A DNA stretch of 64,000 bases from positions 93,042-157,041 of the forward strand of contig NZ_JAUXXP010000054.1 of NCBI RefSeq assembly GCF_030684895.1. The letters are read 5' to 3'. A program made the position numbers and the translations under genes. The stretch's first letter is position 1. Every line of letters starts with the position of its first letter. Below are positions 30,552-39,834 of this stretch, in pieces. The notes beneath the pieces were generated by a model. It was not told the origin of the DNA. It saw nothing but the letters and a program-made list of their open reading frames with translations, and searched no databases. Source of the stretch: Pseudomonas sp. Its GTDB lineage: Bacteria; Pseudomonadota; Gammaproteobacteria; Pseudomonadales; Pseudomonadaceae.

Positions 30552-32375
30552 ATGTGCGGAATTTTTGGTTTTATTGCCAGGGAAAAAGTTAACAAAGAAA
30601 GTTTGATGACGTTGGCTCTACATGCTAGACAGCGTGGGCGTGATTCCAGCGGTCTGATCTATGCGGATCGTTCGGGTTATCAAGTCAAACGAGCCGACTA
30701 CGACATCAAAAAGCTGATCTCCCAGGTCAAACCTTTTGAGTCTGCTTTCGTCTTTGGTCATAGCCGTTTGATCACTAACGGTCTTTCCGACAACCAGCCG
30801 GTTGTTCGTGGCGATATTTGTGTTATCCACAACGGCATCATCGTGAATGATGCTGAGGTGTGGAATCACATCAAGCCCACCCGTGCTCTCGAAATCGATA
30901 GTGAGGTGATTGCTGCCATCACCGAGCAACACCTGGATGAGTCGGGTGACGATCTCGATGGATTGGCGCAAAAAGTGCTGAATTTGTGTGTGGGGGTTGT
31001 TGCCTGTGCCATTGTTATTCCCCGTTTAGGCAAGGCACTACTGTTCTCAAACAATGGCAGCCTCTATGTTGGTACAGCTCAGGAGGGGGTCTGTTTTTCT
31101 TCGGAAATGTTTCCGCTTAGTCAGATTGGCTGCTCGGATATCAAGCAAGTCAAGCAAGACGCCGTTGTCTTGGATTTACCTATTTCCTCAGAGGTCAGTG
31201 TTTCCGACGATAATCAGCGTGTTCACAACCTGATTCCGCCTTTTCAATTTATTTCGTCTGAAGAAAAGCAACTGCTCTATCCTCAGCCGAACCTGCGTCG
31301 TTGCACCCGCTGCATTCTGCCGGAGACGATGCCGTTCATCGCTTTCGATGCGGACGGTGTGTGCAACTACTGCCACACCTACACCCCGCGCAATGTACCG
31401 AAGCCAAAGGAAGAACTGTTCAATCTCGTAGAGGGCTACCGTCGCGCCGGTGCTACCGACTGTATCGTGCCGTTCTCTGGCGGCCGTGATAGCTGCTACG
31501 GGCTGCATCTGATTGTTAAAGAGCTGAAGATGAATGCGGTCACCTATACCTATGACTGGGGGATGGTGACCGATCTTGGTCGGCGCAATATCAGCCGGAT
31601 GAGCGCTGAGCTGGGTGTGGAAAACATCATCGTTGCCGACGATATCGCCAAGAAGCGCAGGAATATTGCCGTCAACCTCAAAGCTTGGTTGAAGGCTCCG
31701 CATCTAGGGATGATCAGTATCCTGACTTCCGGTGATAAGCACTTCTTCCGCCATATCGAGACGGTGAAAAAGCAGACTGGAGTGAGCCTGAACCTCTGGG
31801 GGGTTAACCCACTGGAAGTGACTCACTTTAAAGCCGGCTTTCTTGGTGTGCCGCCGGACTTCGAAGAGAAACGCGTGTATATGCACGGCTGGCAAAAGCA
31901 GATGGAATATCAGAGCTTGCGTTTCAAGGCGATGCTCAAGAGTCCCGGCTATTTTAATAGCTCGCTGTGGGACACCTTGTCGGGTGAGTACTACCGTAGT
32001 TTTACTGAGAAGAAGGACTACTACCACATCTTTGATTACTGGCGCTGGGACGAGAAGACCATCGATGACACGCTGATCAACGATTATGGTTGGGAGCTTG
32101 CAGTCGATACCAGCACCACTTGGCGTATCGGTGACGGTACTGCAGGTCTGTACAACTATATCTATTACCTCGTTGCCGGTTTCTCTGAGCACGACACTTT
32201 CCGCAGCAACCAGGTTCGTGAAGGTGAGATTACTCGCGAGCGAGCACTCGAACTAGTGCGTGAGGAAAACCGCCCGCGTTACCAGAATATTCGTTGGTAC
32301 CTCGATGCACTCGGAATGGACTTCACCGAGGTGATCAAGATCGTCAATTCCATCCCGCGGCTCTACAACGATTGA
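30552..32375 (+). CDS. Fused class II glutaminase and WbpG-type sugar amidotransferase
   Basis: A 607-residue two-domain protein. Residues 1-235 are a GlmS-like Ntn glutaminase with nucleophile Cys2 (MCGIFGF), RQRGRDSSG, GHSRLITNG (69-77) and HNGIIVN. Residues about 248-607 match N-acetyl sugar amidotransferases (WbpG/PseA type): a four-cysteine zinc site C251/C254...C271/C274 and the ATP-pyrophosphatase loop SGGRDS at 309-314. WbpG itself uses ammonia from separate HisH2/HisF2; neither is present, and the fused glutaminase would supply it. The product would be an acetamidino or uronamide group on the diacetamido uronic acid; WbpS of P. aeruginosa O6 is a functional alternative. The ribosome site is weak. 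Confidence 0.82.
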   Translation: MCGIFGFIAREKVNKESLMTLALHARQRGRDSSGLIYADRSGYQVKRADYDIKKLISQVKPFESAFVFGHSRLITNGLSDNQPVVRGDICVIHNGIIVNDAEVWNHIKPTRALEIDSEVIAAITEQHLDESGDDLDGLAQKVLNLCVGVVACAIVIPRLGKALLFSNNGSLYVGTAQEGVCFSSEMFPLSQIGCSDIKQVKQDAVVLDLPISSEVSVSDDNQRVHNLIPPFQFISSEEKQLLYPQPNLRRCTRCILPETMPFIAFDADGVCNYCHTYTPRNVPKPKEELFNLVEGYRRAGATDCIVPFSGGRDSCYGLHLIVKELKMNAVTYTYDWGMVTDLGRRNISRMSAELGVENIIVADDIAKKRRNIAVNLKAWLKAPHLGMISILTSGDKHFFRHIETVKKQTGVSLNLWGVNPLEVTHFKAGFLGVPPDFEEKRVYMHGWQKQMEYQSLRFKAMLKSPGYFNSSLWDTLSGEYYRSFTEKKDYYHIFDYWRWDEKTIDDTLINDYGWELAVDTSTTWRIGDGTAGLYNYIYYLVAGFSEHDTFRSNQVREGEITRERALELVREENRPRYQNIRWYLDALGMDFTEVIKIVNSIPRLYND

Positions 32376-32391
32376 CGGGGTGGCGGAGCAT

Positions 32392-33621
32392 ATGAACAAG
32401 ACGATCTGGTATGTAACGAAGTACTTTTCCCCCAAGACCAGTACCAGCCCAGGGGGCCGAGGCTGGTTCCTGGTGGATGAGATGAGCCGTGCCGGGCATC
32501 AGGTTGTTGTGATCAGTTCGGATTCCAATAATCTGGTGGACCTTCCTGTGCTTCGTGAAAGGGTAACGGTGCTGGATGAGGGCAGGGTCAAAATCGTTTG
32601 GCTGAAAACGATGAAGTACTCGGTCGCCAAATCACTACGTCGGATCTTGAGTTGGTTCCACTTCGAGTGGAATCTGTTCTGGCTCAACAAGAGCAAGCTG
32701 GAGCGCCCTGACGTTGTGATTGTCTCCAGCTTGTCATTGTTGACCATCCTCAACGGGTTGTTGTTGCGATTCAAATACCAGTGCCGTTTGGTGTTTGAAG
32801 TGCGCGACATTTGGCCGCTTACCATCGTCGAGGAGGGTGGCTTCAGTAACAACAATCCGTTTGTCAAAGGCTTGTCGTGGCTGGAGCGATTCGCCTACAG
32901 GAAGGCGGATGCAATCGTCGGAACTATGCCAAATCTATCCGCACATGTTCGTGCAGAGCTCGGTTATGACCGGCCAGTGTTTTGCATTCCCATGGGCGTG
33001 AGTCCAGAGCACCTTAACGACGTTGCTGAGCTTCCTAGGGAATATGTTGAACGCTACCTGTCCAGTAACAAGTTCAAAGTTGTGCACGCGGGGACCATCG
33101 GCATCACCAATGCCCTCGATGTGTTTTTTGCAACAGCAGAGGCCATGCGGGAGCAGGCAGATGTCGAATTTGTCATCGTCGGCGACGGTGCGCTGAAGGA
33201 AAGCTACGAGAAGCGGTATGGTGGCCTTCCCAACCTTGTTTTCGCGCCAAAGGTTCCGCGAAATATGGTGCACGCGGTGCTCGCAAAAGGAGACCTCCTG
33301 TACTTCTCGGTTCATGACTCGAAGGTCTGGGATTACGGACAGTCGCTGAACAAGGTCATCGATTACATGCTGGCCGCCAAGCCAGTGGTGGCCTCTTATA
33401 ATGGATACCCGTCGATGATCAATGAGGCGGGTTGTGGCGTCTTCATCCCGGCCAACAGTGTCGATGCCCTGGTTTCCGCGATTTTTGAGATGAAATCGCG
33501 TAGCCAGGAGGAGCGCGAGCAAATGGGCGCTAGAGGCCGCGAATGGCTGTTGCAGAATCGTAGCTATTCGAAGCTGGCCACTGATTATCTTTCGATATTG
33601 TTCCAAGCTAACCCTAAGTAG
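32392..33621 (+). CDS. GT4-family glycosyltransferase (WbuB-like)
   Basis: A 409-residue GT-B glycosyltransferase. The N-terminus has IWYVTKYFSPKTS and the glycine-rich SPGGRGWFLVDEM; the middle has FEVRDIWPLTIVEEGG, typical of WbuB/WbpH-like enzymes; the C-terminal half has VVHAGTIGITNALDVFF and LNKVIDYMLAAKPVVAS. It should add a sugar to the lipid-linked O-unit. A GTG at 32380 is in frame, but the ATG at 32392 follows GGCGGAG and matches family starts. It lies 16 bases after the amidotransferase fusion and is probably co-transcribed. Confidence 0.85.
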   Translation: MNKTIWYVTKYFSPKTSTSPGGRGWFLVDEMSRAGHQVVVISSDSNNLVDLPVLRERVTVLDEGRVKIVWLKTMKYSVAKSLRRILSWFHFEWNLFWLNKSKLERPDVVIVSSLSLLTILNGLLLRFKYQCRLVFEVRDIWPLTIVEEGGFSNNNPFVKGLSWLERFAYRKADAIVGTMPNLSAHVRAELGYDRPVFCIPMGVSPEHLNDVAELPREYVERYLSSNKFKVVHAGTIGITNALDVFFATAEAMREQADVEFVIVGDGALKESYEKRYGGLPNLVFAPKVPRNMVHAVLAKGDLLYFSVHDSKVWDYGQSLNKVIDYMLAAKPVVASYNGYPSMINEAGCGVFIPANSVDALVSAIFEMKSRSQEEREQMGARGREWLLQNRSYSKLATDYLSILFQANPK

Positions 33622-33899
33622 GTCGGGTTTGTTGATATTAGGTGTGGGTTAGTTTGGGGGAAATAAAGGATATATAAAACTTAAGTGCTGTTATCTGGTT
33701 TTTCCAAAAAATTTGCATGTGTCATAGTATTTCTCATGGTTGGTAGGCCCCTCCCTCACCCCGAGGTGGCTCTAGTTTATGGTGGTAAGCCTTTACTGGC
33801 TTTAAGTGTAAGTGCATTTGGTGGCAGTATGTAGGGGATGTGTATAAAATATTTTTATACTGTTTTTTGATTTGTTTTTAAGCGAGTGGAATGGGTTAG
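33622..33899. other. AT-rich gap before the O-antigen ligase-like gene
   Basis: No gene is seen. GTATAAAA and TTTTATAC at 33842-33860 form an AT hairpin, and a short CCCTCCCTCACCCCGAGG stretch near 33750 recalls the repeat modules that flank the DUF559 gene. The gap may be a recombination junction or hold a promoter. Confidence 0.4.
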
Positions 33900-35243
33900 A
33901 TGATCGACTTGAATGTTAGGGGTGATAGTAAAAATAATTCGATGCTGTTGGGTTTCATTCTTTCATTCGGGTTTGTCGGTGAATGGGTTGGCATATATGG
34001 CTGGCTGCTCTGTATGTTAGCATTCGTATACGTCATTTTTTTTGCTAGGAACGATTTGTGCGTTCATCGTTCGGGGTCGTTACTTTGCTTATTCATACTA
34101 ACCATTATAGTCTGGTATTTAGTTTCTCTTTTTTATTCAAGTAGTGATTTTAAATATGATGTATATAAGTCTCTGGCTGTTTCGTTCTATTTTCTTATGG
34201 TCCTTTTTTTGGCGCTTTGCTACACGAAACTTTCAAGGCGTGCTCTGATACTTGGTTTTTTATACCCGCTTGTCTTGCTGGGTGGGGTTGTTGCAGTAAT
34301 TGGGTTGGTTAAATTTTTTTTGCTGGAGAACGGTTTCCTTATAGGTGTTTTGTTAGATAAGTTTTGGTCTCAAGGTTATCCTTCAGGTACCGCACTGCGT
34401 TCAGATTATAATATGAATTCGCTGCTATTATTGGTGGCTAGCATCGCTTGCGTTAGATTGTACTTTTATAAATCAAGCTCTTGGGTTTTTGCTTTTCTAG
34501 TCTTTATGCTCAGTGCAGGGCTTCTGTCTGGTTCGCGGCGGTTTATGCTTATGGCGATGTTGATTCCAGTTTACTGGATGGCTCTCATTTGGATTGAGCG
34601 CGGGAGATCTTCGGGTCGAATGCTTTCTTCGTTTGGAATTTTGTTATTGGTTGGCATCTTCACATATGCCCTTGTGGGTTTTGTGTCGAGTGCGGAAAAA
34701 TTTAAACAAGTAAGAGCAGGGGAGGCATGGCAAGTTTTATCAGTGCAAGGCTTTAAGTTAAGGAGTGTTGAGTTATCTGCTGAGGATTCCCTTGTTCTCA
34801 AAGAGCCTTGGCGCACATATCCGGAAGTGTTGGCAAATACTATGTCAGCTCAAGAGCAGTATGGTTTTGAAAGCCGTATAGTTCGTTGGGTTTTTGCATG
34901 GGATTTAATAAAGGATGCTATTTGGTTTGGTAGCGGTTTTTCCTATCATGAAAAATTTTCTTGTAAATTTGTGGCGTGCAAGCATGTGGATTATCCCCAC
35001 TCTCCTATTTTAAGCGCGTGGCTTGCTGGTGGAGTTGGACTGTTCTTTTTAGTTTGTGTCTTTTACTCTTTGCTTGGAATGCTACCTGTCTGGCGCTGGT
35101 ATGTTGGGCTTAAATTTGCTGTTACGCCTATTGTCTTGATGATAGTGCCCTTTTCACTTTTGTCAGGCGATACGCTTTTTTCAATTCCCGCTTTTGTGGG
35201 GAGTTCTTTCATCGCTCTCCTTGTGATTCTCCATAAAAGTTGA
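33900..35243 (+). CDS. O-antigen ligase/polymerase family membrane protein (Wzy_C/WaaL-like)
   Basis: A 447-residue polytopic protein with about 10-11 helices and a periplasmic loop of roughly 110 residues (FVSSAEKFKQVRAG to DYPHSPILSAW). The end of the loop, GSGFSYHEKF then DYPHSPILSAWLAGGVG, carries the histidine-centred motif of the Wzy_C/O-antigen ligase superfamily. It could be the O-antigen polymerase, with the protein at 27650 doing something else, or the reverse. The core ligase waaL lies elsewhere in P. aeruginosa. The gene is strongly AT-rich and has a weak ribosome site. Confidence 0.7.
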   Translation: MIDLNVRGDSKNNSMLLGFILSFGFVGEWVGIYGWLLCMLAFVYVIFFARNDLCVHRSGSLLCLFILTIIVWYLVSLFYSSSDFKYDVYKSLAVSFYFLMVLFLALCYTKLSRRALILGFLYPLVLLGGVVAVIGLVKFFLLENGFLIGVLLDKFWSQGYPSGTALRSDYNMNSLLLLVASIACVRLYFYKSSSWVFAFLVFMLSAGLLSGSRRFMLMAMLIPVYWMALIWIERGRSSGRMLSSFGILLLVGIFTYALVGFVSSAEKFKQVRAGEAWQVLSVQGFKLRSVELSAEDSLVLKEPWRTYPEVLANTMSAQEQYGFESRIVRWVFAWDLIKDAIWFGSGFSYHEKFSCKFVACKHVDYPHSPILSAWLAGGVGLFFLVCVFYSLLGMLPVWRWYVGLKFAVTPIVLMIVPFSLLSGDTLFSIPAFVGSSFIALLVILHKS

Positions 35244-35265
35244 CTTTGGTAGGTGAGGTGGGAGT

Positions 35266-35862
35266 ATGTTTAAGCGTTTTTTCGATGTGCTGGTTTCTTT
35301 TGTAACTCTTCTATTGCTGCTTCCTGTGTTTGTTTTTTTAATGATATTGGTTAGGGTGTTTTTGGGGGAGCCAATTTTTTTTCGACAAGTAAGACCAGGG
35401 CTTTCTGGTCGGCTGTTTCAAATGATTAAGTTCCGCTCCATGCGTGATATTTTCGATGCCGATGGGAAACCATTGTCAGATGGTGATCGAATGACAAAGT
35501 TGGGAAGTTTTTTGCGTACGAGTAGTTTAGACGAGCTGCCGGGGCTGTGGAACGTGCTTAAAGGCGACATGAGTCTGGTCGGGCCGAGGCCATTGTTGGT
35601 GGAATATCTCCCTCTCTACGACGAGCGCCAGAACCGCCGACATGAAGTGCGCCCCGGTATTACCGGCTGGGCTCAGGTCAACGGCCGCAATTCCCTGAGC
35701 TGGGAGGAAAAGTTCGAACTTGATGTTTGGTATGTGGACAATCGCTCGTTTTGGTTGGATATAAAGATTCTGCTGCTTACGGTCAAAAAGGTACTGTTAC
35801 GTGATGGCATCAGCGCCGAAGGCGAGGTGACCATGCCTAAGTTCACGGGGAGCAAGAAGTGA
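35266..35862 (+). CDS. PglC-like initiating phosphoglycosyl transferase
   Basis: A 198-residue small monotopic phosphoglycosyl transferase. One re-entrant N-terminal hydrophobic segment is followed by GEPIFFRQVRPG, FQMIKFRSMRD, the catalytic pair in SSLDELPGLWNVLKGDMS, VGPRPLLVEYL and RPGITGWAQVNGRN. It transfers a sugar phosphate, probably diacetamido-bacillosamine-1-P given the neighbours, to undecaprenyl phosphate. It takes the role that WbpL has in P. aeruginosa, but is a different fold. The first half of the gene is AT-rich and the second half GC-rich, suggesting an internal recombination junction near 35540. The stop overlaps the next GTG. Confidence 0.88.
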   Translation: MFKRFFDVLVSFVTLLLLLPVFVFLMILVRVFLGEPIFFRQVRPGLSGRLFQMIKFRSMRDIFDADGKPLSDGDRMTKLGSFLRTSSLDELPGLWNVLKGDMSLVGPRPLLVEYLPLYDERQNRRHEVRPGITGWAQVNGRNSLSWEEKFELDVWYVDNRSFWLDIKILLLTVKKVLLRDGISAEGEVTMPKFTGSKK

Positions 35863-36476
35863 GACGTTTGGCCATCCTGGGTGCCAGCGGGCATGGCAAG
35901 GTTGTGGCCGACACGGCCGAGGTCTGTGGCTGGCAATCGGTTGTGTTTTTCGATGATGCCTGGCCGGCGAAAGCGCGAAATGGGGCATGGCCAGTAGAGG
36001 GGAGCACCGCAGACCTGCTGACGCGCTTGGCGGACTTCGATGCTGTTCTGGTTGCGATTGGTGACAATCGCATTCGACTGGAAAAGCTGGCGATATTAAA
36101 AGCTGCCGAAGCTCGTTTCGCTCGCCTGGTACACCCTGCGGCGACGGTCAGCCGACACGCTGTCATTGAAGACGCTACGGTGATATTCGCGGGGGTCGTA
36201 GTCAATGCCTTTGCCACAGTGGGCATAGGTTGCATCCTGAATACTGGATGCAGTGTCGATCATGACTGTGTCCTCGAAGCTGGCGTCCATGTCAGCCCGG
36301 GCGCTCACCTGGCGGGTGGGGTGCGGGTAGGACAGGCTAGCTGGATTGGTATTGGGGCGTGTGTGCGGCAATCCCAATATATTGGTGCACGAGTTACGGT
36401 CGGCGCTGGTGCGGTGGTTGTGACCGATGTTGCCGATGGCGTTACTGTAACCGGTGTGCCTGCCCGGGCCATATAG
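35859..36476 (+). CDS. PglD-like N-acetyltransferase (UDP-4-amino sugar)
   Basis: A 205-residue NeuD/PglD acetyltransferase. The N-terminal Rossmann-like domain (LAILGASGHGKVVADTA) binds the UDP-sugar, and a left-handed beta-helix follows from about residue 90. The catalytic base is H135 in LNTGCSVDHDC, as in PglD. It should acetylate the C4 amine of UDP-2-acetamido-4-amino-2,4,6-trideoxyglucose. The start GTG overlaps the pglC stop, with GGGGAGC upstream. Together with the next two genes it forms the bacillosamine-type pathway. Confidence 0.88.
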   Translation: MRRLAILGASGHGKVVADTAEVCGWQSVVFFDDAWPAKARNGAWPVEGSTADLLTRLADFDAVLVAIGDNRIRLEKLAILKAAEARFARLVHPAATVSRHAVIEDATVIFAGVVVNAFATVGIGCILNTGCSVDHDCVLEAGVHVSPGAHLAGGVRVGQASWIGIGACVRQSQYIGARVTVGAGAVVVTDVADGVTVTGVPARAI

Positions 36477-36542
36477 CGTTCCCTGTACAATGCTGCGCAA
36501 AGCTTTTAATCATACTTAAACGTTTTTATCTGGGATTCTATT

Positions 36543-37724
36543 GTGCTGAATACACCCTTTTCTCCCTGGCCGTCTTTTACCGAAGAAGAGGCGAGTGCTG
36601 TTCGGGACGTGCTTTTATCCAATAAGGTCAATTATTGGACAGGGCAGGAGTGTCGGGAGTTTGAGCGTGAGTTCGCCGCATGGGCCGAGACCGAGCATGC
36701 AGTGGCGCTAGCGAATGGAACGGTCGCGCTGGACCTGGCGTTGAAGGCGCTCGGGGTTGGCGAGGGCGATGAGGTTATTGTTGCGTCGCGAACATTCCTC
36801 GCCTCCGCGTCGTCAATTGTCAACGCCGGGGCAGTGCCGGTATTTGCAGATGTCGACCCCGACTCCCAGGTGATCACCGCTGAATCGATTACTGCGGTCT
36901 TGACCCCCCGTACGCGAGCGATCATTTGTGTTCATCTGGCTGGCTGGCCCTGCGACATGGATCCGATCATGGCGTTGGCGAAAGAGCGCCAGCTGTTCGT
37001 CATTGAGGACTGTGCACAGGCACACGGTGCGCTCTACAAGGGGCGTCCTGTCGGCTCGATTGGCCACATCGGTGCCTGGTCCTTCTGTCAGGACAAGATC
37101 ATGACAACGGGTGGGGAGGGTGGCATGGTGACCACCAATGACACCGAGCTCTGGTCAAGGATGTGGTCGTTCAAGGATCATGGGAAATCCTGGGAAGCGG
37201 TGTATGAGCGCGAGCACGCCCCCGGTTTCCGCTGGCTGCATGAAAGCTTTGGCACCAACTGGCGCATGCTTGAGGTCCAGGCGGTAATCGGGCGCATCCA
37301 GTTGAAGCGCATGCAGGCGTGGCAGTCTGCACGTATCGAGAATGCCAATCGCATCTGGCAACGAGCTCGTTTGTTGAGCGCCCTGCGTGTTCCGGTAATA
37401 CCTGAGTACATTCGCCATGCAGCCTATAAATGCTATGTGTTCGTCGAGCCGTCTAGGCTCAAGCCGGATTGGAGTCGAGATCGTATTCAGGCCGAAATAT
37501 CGGCGCACGGGGTTCCATGTTATTCGGGGTCTTGTTCCGAGGTTTATTTGGAGAAGGCATTCGACACTACCGAATGGCGGCCTGCACAACGCTTACCCAT
37601 CGCCAAAGATCTGGGCGAAACCAGTTTGATGTTCCTAGTCCACCCGACGCTTGAACAGCGAGAAATTGAGCAGGCCTGTGATGTTCTCGCCGAAGTGATG
37701 ACGTTGGCAACGGTTTGCCAGTGA
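36543..37724 (+). CDS. PglE-like aminotransferase (UDP-4-keto-6-deoxy-GlcNAc)
   Basis: A 393-residue DegT/DnrJ/EryC1 aminotransferase. The PLP lysine is K185 in FCQDKIMTTGGEGGM. Other marks are NGTVALDLALKALG and VIEDCAQAHGALYKG. It should convert the 4-keto product of WbpM to the 4-amino sugar that the PglD-like enzyme acetylates. The start is a GTG at 36543 with only a weak site before it. Its position between the PglD-like gene and wbpM mirrors bacillosamine clusters in other bacteria. Confidence 0.86.
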   Translation: MLNTPFSPWPSFTEEEASAVRDVLLSNKVNYWTGQECREFEREFAAWAETEHAVALANGTVALDLALKALGVGEGDEVIVASRTFLASASSIVNAGAVPVFADVDPDSQVITAESITAVLTPRTRAIICVHLAGWPCDMDPIMALAKERQLFVIEDCAQAHGALYKGRPVGSIGHIGAWSFCQDKIMTTGGEGGMVTTNDTELWSRMWSFKDHGKSWEAVYEREHAPGFRWLHESFGTNWRMLEVQAVIGRIQLKRMQAWQSARIENANRIWQRARLLSALRVPVIPEYIRHAAYKCYVFVEPSRLKPDWSRDRIQAEISAHGVPCYSGSCSEVYLEKAFDTTEWRPAQRLPIAKDLGETSLMFLVHPTLEQREIEQACDVLAEVMTLATVCQ

Positions 37725-37752
37725 TGTGGTGTGTATCGATAAGGACATCGCT

Positions 37753-39741
37753 GTGTTGAGGACGATTGATCGGTTGCGCGAACGGTTGTTGGGGCTGCCG
37801 CGGCAAACTAAACGCGCGCTGCAAGTCTTTTCCGATGTCCTCCTGCTATGGGCGGCCCTTTGGGTGGCCTTTGTCATTCGCCTGAGCAGTTTTCAGCAGA
37901 TCAACCCGCTGGGCGAATACCTGTGGTTGTTTGTCGCTGCCCCGGCCACTGCTATCCCTCTTTTCATCCGCTTCGGCTTGTACCGTGCGGTCCTACGCTA
38001 TTTTGGTAGCGCCGCGCTGGTGACGATCTTCAACGCCGTCAGCCTGTCAGCGTTGCTTCTGGCTGTGGTGATATACCTGATTCGGCCCGATGAGTTGATG
38101 CCCCGCTCGGTCGTGTTTATCTACTGGGCTGTGTCGTTGTTGCTGGTGGGCGGCCTTCGCCTGCTGATGCGGCAGTATTTTATCGGTGAGCTGTTTCCTC
38201 TTCGTATACGGGCCGATGAGCAGGGGCTGCAACGTGTCGCCATCTATGGTGCCGGTGCGGCCGGCAATCAGTTGCTGACCGCTTTACGCATGGGTAAACG
38301 CATGCTCCCGGTGGCGTTCATCGATGACGACGATAGCATTGCCAATCGCGTCATCGATGGGGTGAAAGTCTACAAATCCAGGCACATCCAGCAGATGATC
38401 GAGGATACGAGCGCCCAGGAGGTATTGCTGGCGATTCCGTCGACATCGCGTTCCCGTCGCAGGGAAATCCTCAACTCGTTAGAACCTTTTCCGGTGCATG
38501 TCAGGACGATCCCCGGCTTCATGGACCTTGCTAGTGGGCGGGTCAGTGTCAGCGACTTGCAGGAAGTCGACATCGCCGACCTGCTCGGGCGGGATGCTGT
38601 GCCACCGCAGACGTCGTTATTCGAGCGCTGTATTCGCGGCCAGGTGGTAATAGTGACTGGGGCGGGAGGGTCGATTGGTTCCGAGCTGTGCCGTCAGATC
38701 GTGTCGACGGGGCCAACCACGCTGCTGCTGTTCGAACACAGCGAGTACAACCTGTACAGCATTCACAGCGAGCTGGAGCAGCGTGTTCGTCGTGATTCGC
38801 TGCCTGTGCGGTTGGTGCCGATTTTGGGATCAATCCGAAATCCTGAGCGTTTGTTTGATGTGATGCGCACCTGGAGCGTCAATACGGTCTATCACGCGGC
38901 GGCCTACAAGCACGTTCCCATGGTTGAGCACAATATTGCCGAAGGTGTGCTGAATAATGTGTTGGGCACAACATTCACCGCTCAAGCGGCGGTGAAGGCG
39001 GGCGTTGAGCATTTTGTGCTTATTTCTACTGACAAGGCGGTGCGTCCGACCAATGTGATGGGCAGCACCAAGCGTTTAGCCGAAATGGTGTTGCAGGCGT
39101 TGAGTGCTGAGCAGGCGCCTGTGTTGCTGGATGACGAGGGTGTTCACCAGGTCAATAAAACACGGTTCACCATGGTGCGTTTCGGTAATGTTTTAGGCTC
39201 TTCAGGTTCGGTTATCCCGTTGTTTCATGAGCAGATCCGTAAAGGCGGGCCTGTTACGGTCACTCATCCGAATATCACCCGCTATTTTATGACCATCCCG
39301 GAAGCGGCTCAGCTAGTAATTCAGGCTGGGGCCATGGGGCAGGGCGGCGATGTATTTGTGTTGGATATGGGGCAACCGGTGAAAATTGCCGAGCTGGCCG
39401 AGAAAATGATTCATTTGAGTGGCTTGAGTATTCGCTCCGAGAAAAATTTACAGGGTGATATAGCGATTGAGTTTTCTGGCTTGCGCCCTGGCGAGAAGCT
39501 CTACGAGGAGCTGTTGATCGGTGATAACGTCAGCCCGACGGAGCATCCGATGATCATGCGCGCCAATGAAGAGCATCTGCCATGGGAGCAGTTCAAGGTG
39601 CGCTTGAGCGAGTTGCTGGATGCTGTTGAACGTGATGACTATGAGCGTGTGCGCCAGTTGTTGCGTGAGACGGTTAGCGGCTACAAGCCAGAAGGCGAGA
39701 TTGTTGACTGGATACATCTGAAGCGTCGGCTGGAACCGTAG
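37753..39741 (+). CDS. wbpM: WbpM, membrane UDP-GlcNAc 4,6-dehydratase
   Basis: A 662-residue polytopic protein, closely matching P. aeruginosa WbpM. Four N-terminal helices (about residues 25-140) lead to a first nucleotide-binding domain (AIYGAGAAGNQLL) and a second, catalytic one with TGAGGSIGSE at 302-311. The usual Y-x-x-x-K is replaced by M436-x-x-x-K440 in NVMGSTK, as in this subfamily. It makes UDP-4-keto-6-deoxy-GlcNAc. The GTG at 37753 is chosen because AAGGA lies 7 bases upstream; an in-frame GTG at 37726 has none. It is the conserved right border of the O-antigen locus. Confidence 0.94.
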   Translation: MLRTIDRLRERLLGLPRQTKRALQVFSDVLLLWAALWVAFVIRLSSFQQINPLGEYLWLFVAAPATAIPLFIRFGLYRAVLRYFGSAALVTIFNAVSLSALLLAVVIYLIRPDELMPRSVVFIYWAVSLLLVGGLRLLMRQYFIGELFPLRIRADEQGLQRVAIYGAGAAGNQLLTALRMGKRMLPVAFIDDDDSIANRVIDGVKVYKSRHIQQMIEDTSAQEVLLAIPSTSRSRRREILNSLEPFPVHVRTIPGFMDLASGRVSVSDLQEVDIADLLGRDAVPPQTSLFERCIRGQVVIVTGAGGSIGSELCRQIVSTGPTTLLLFEHSEYNLYSIHSELEQRVRRDSLPVRLVPILGSIRNPERLFDVMRTWSVNTVYHAAAYKHVPMVEHNIAEGVLNNVLGTTFTAQAAVKAGVEHFVLISTDKAVRPTNVMGSTKRLAEMVLQALSAEQAPVLLDDEGVHQVNKTRFTMVRFGNVLGSSGSVIPLFHEQIRKGGPVTVTHPNITRYFMTIPEAAQLVIQAGAMGQGGDVFVLDMGQPVKIAELAEKMIHLSGLSIRSEKNLQGDIAIEFSGLRPGEKLYEELLIGDNVSPTEHPMIMRANEEHLPWEQFKVRLSELLDAVERDDYERVRQLLRETVSGYKPEGEIVDWIHLKRRLEP

Positions 39742-39834
39742 TGTCATGCCGTAAGGTTTGGTTGAGCGCTGGGTAGGTTGGTGTTGATCCATTCAGTGAT
39801 GCATAGAGTTATTTGACAAGTTCACGGCAGCAGC

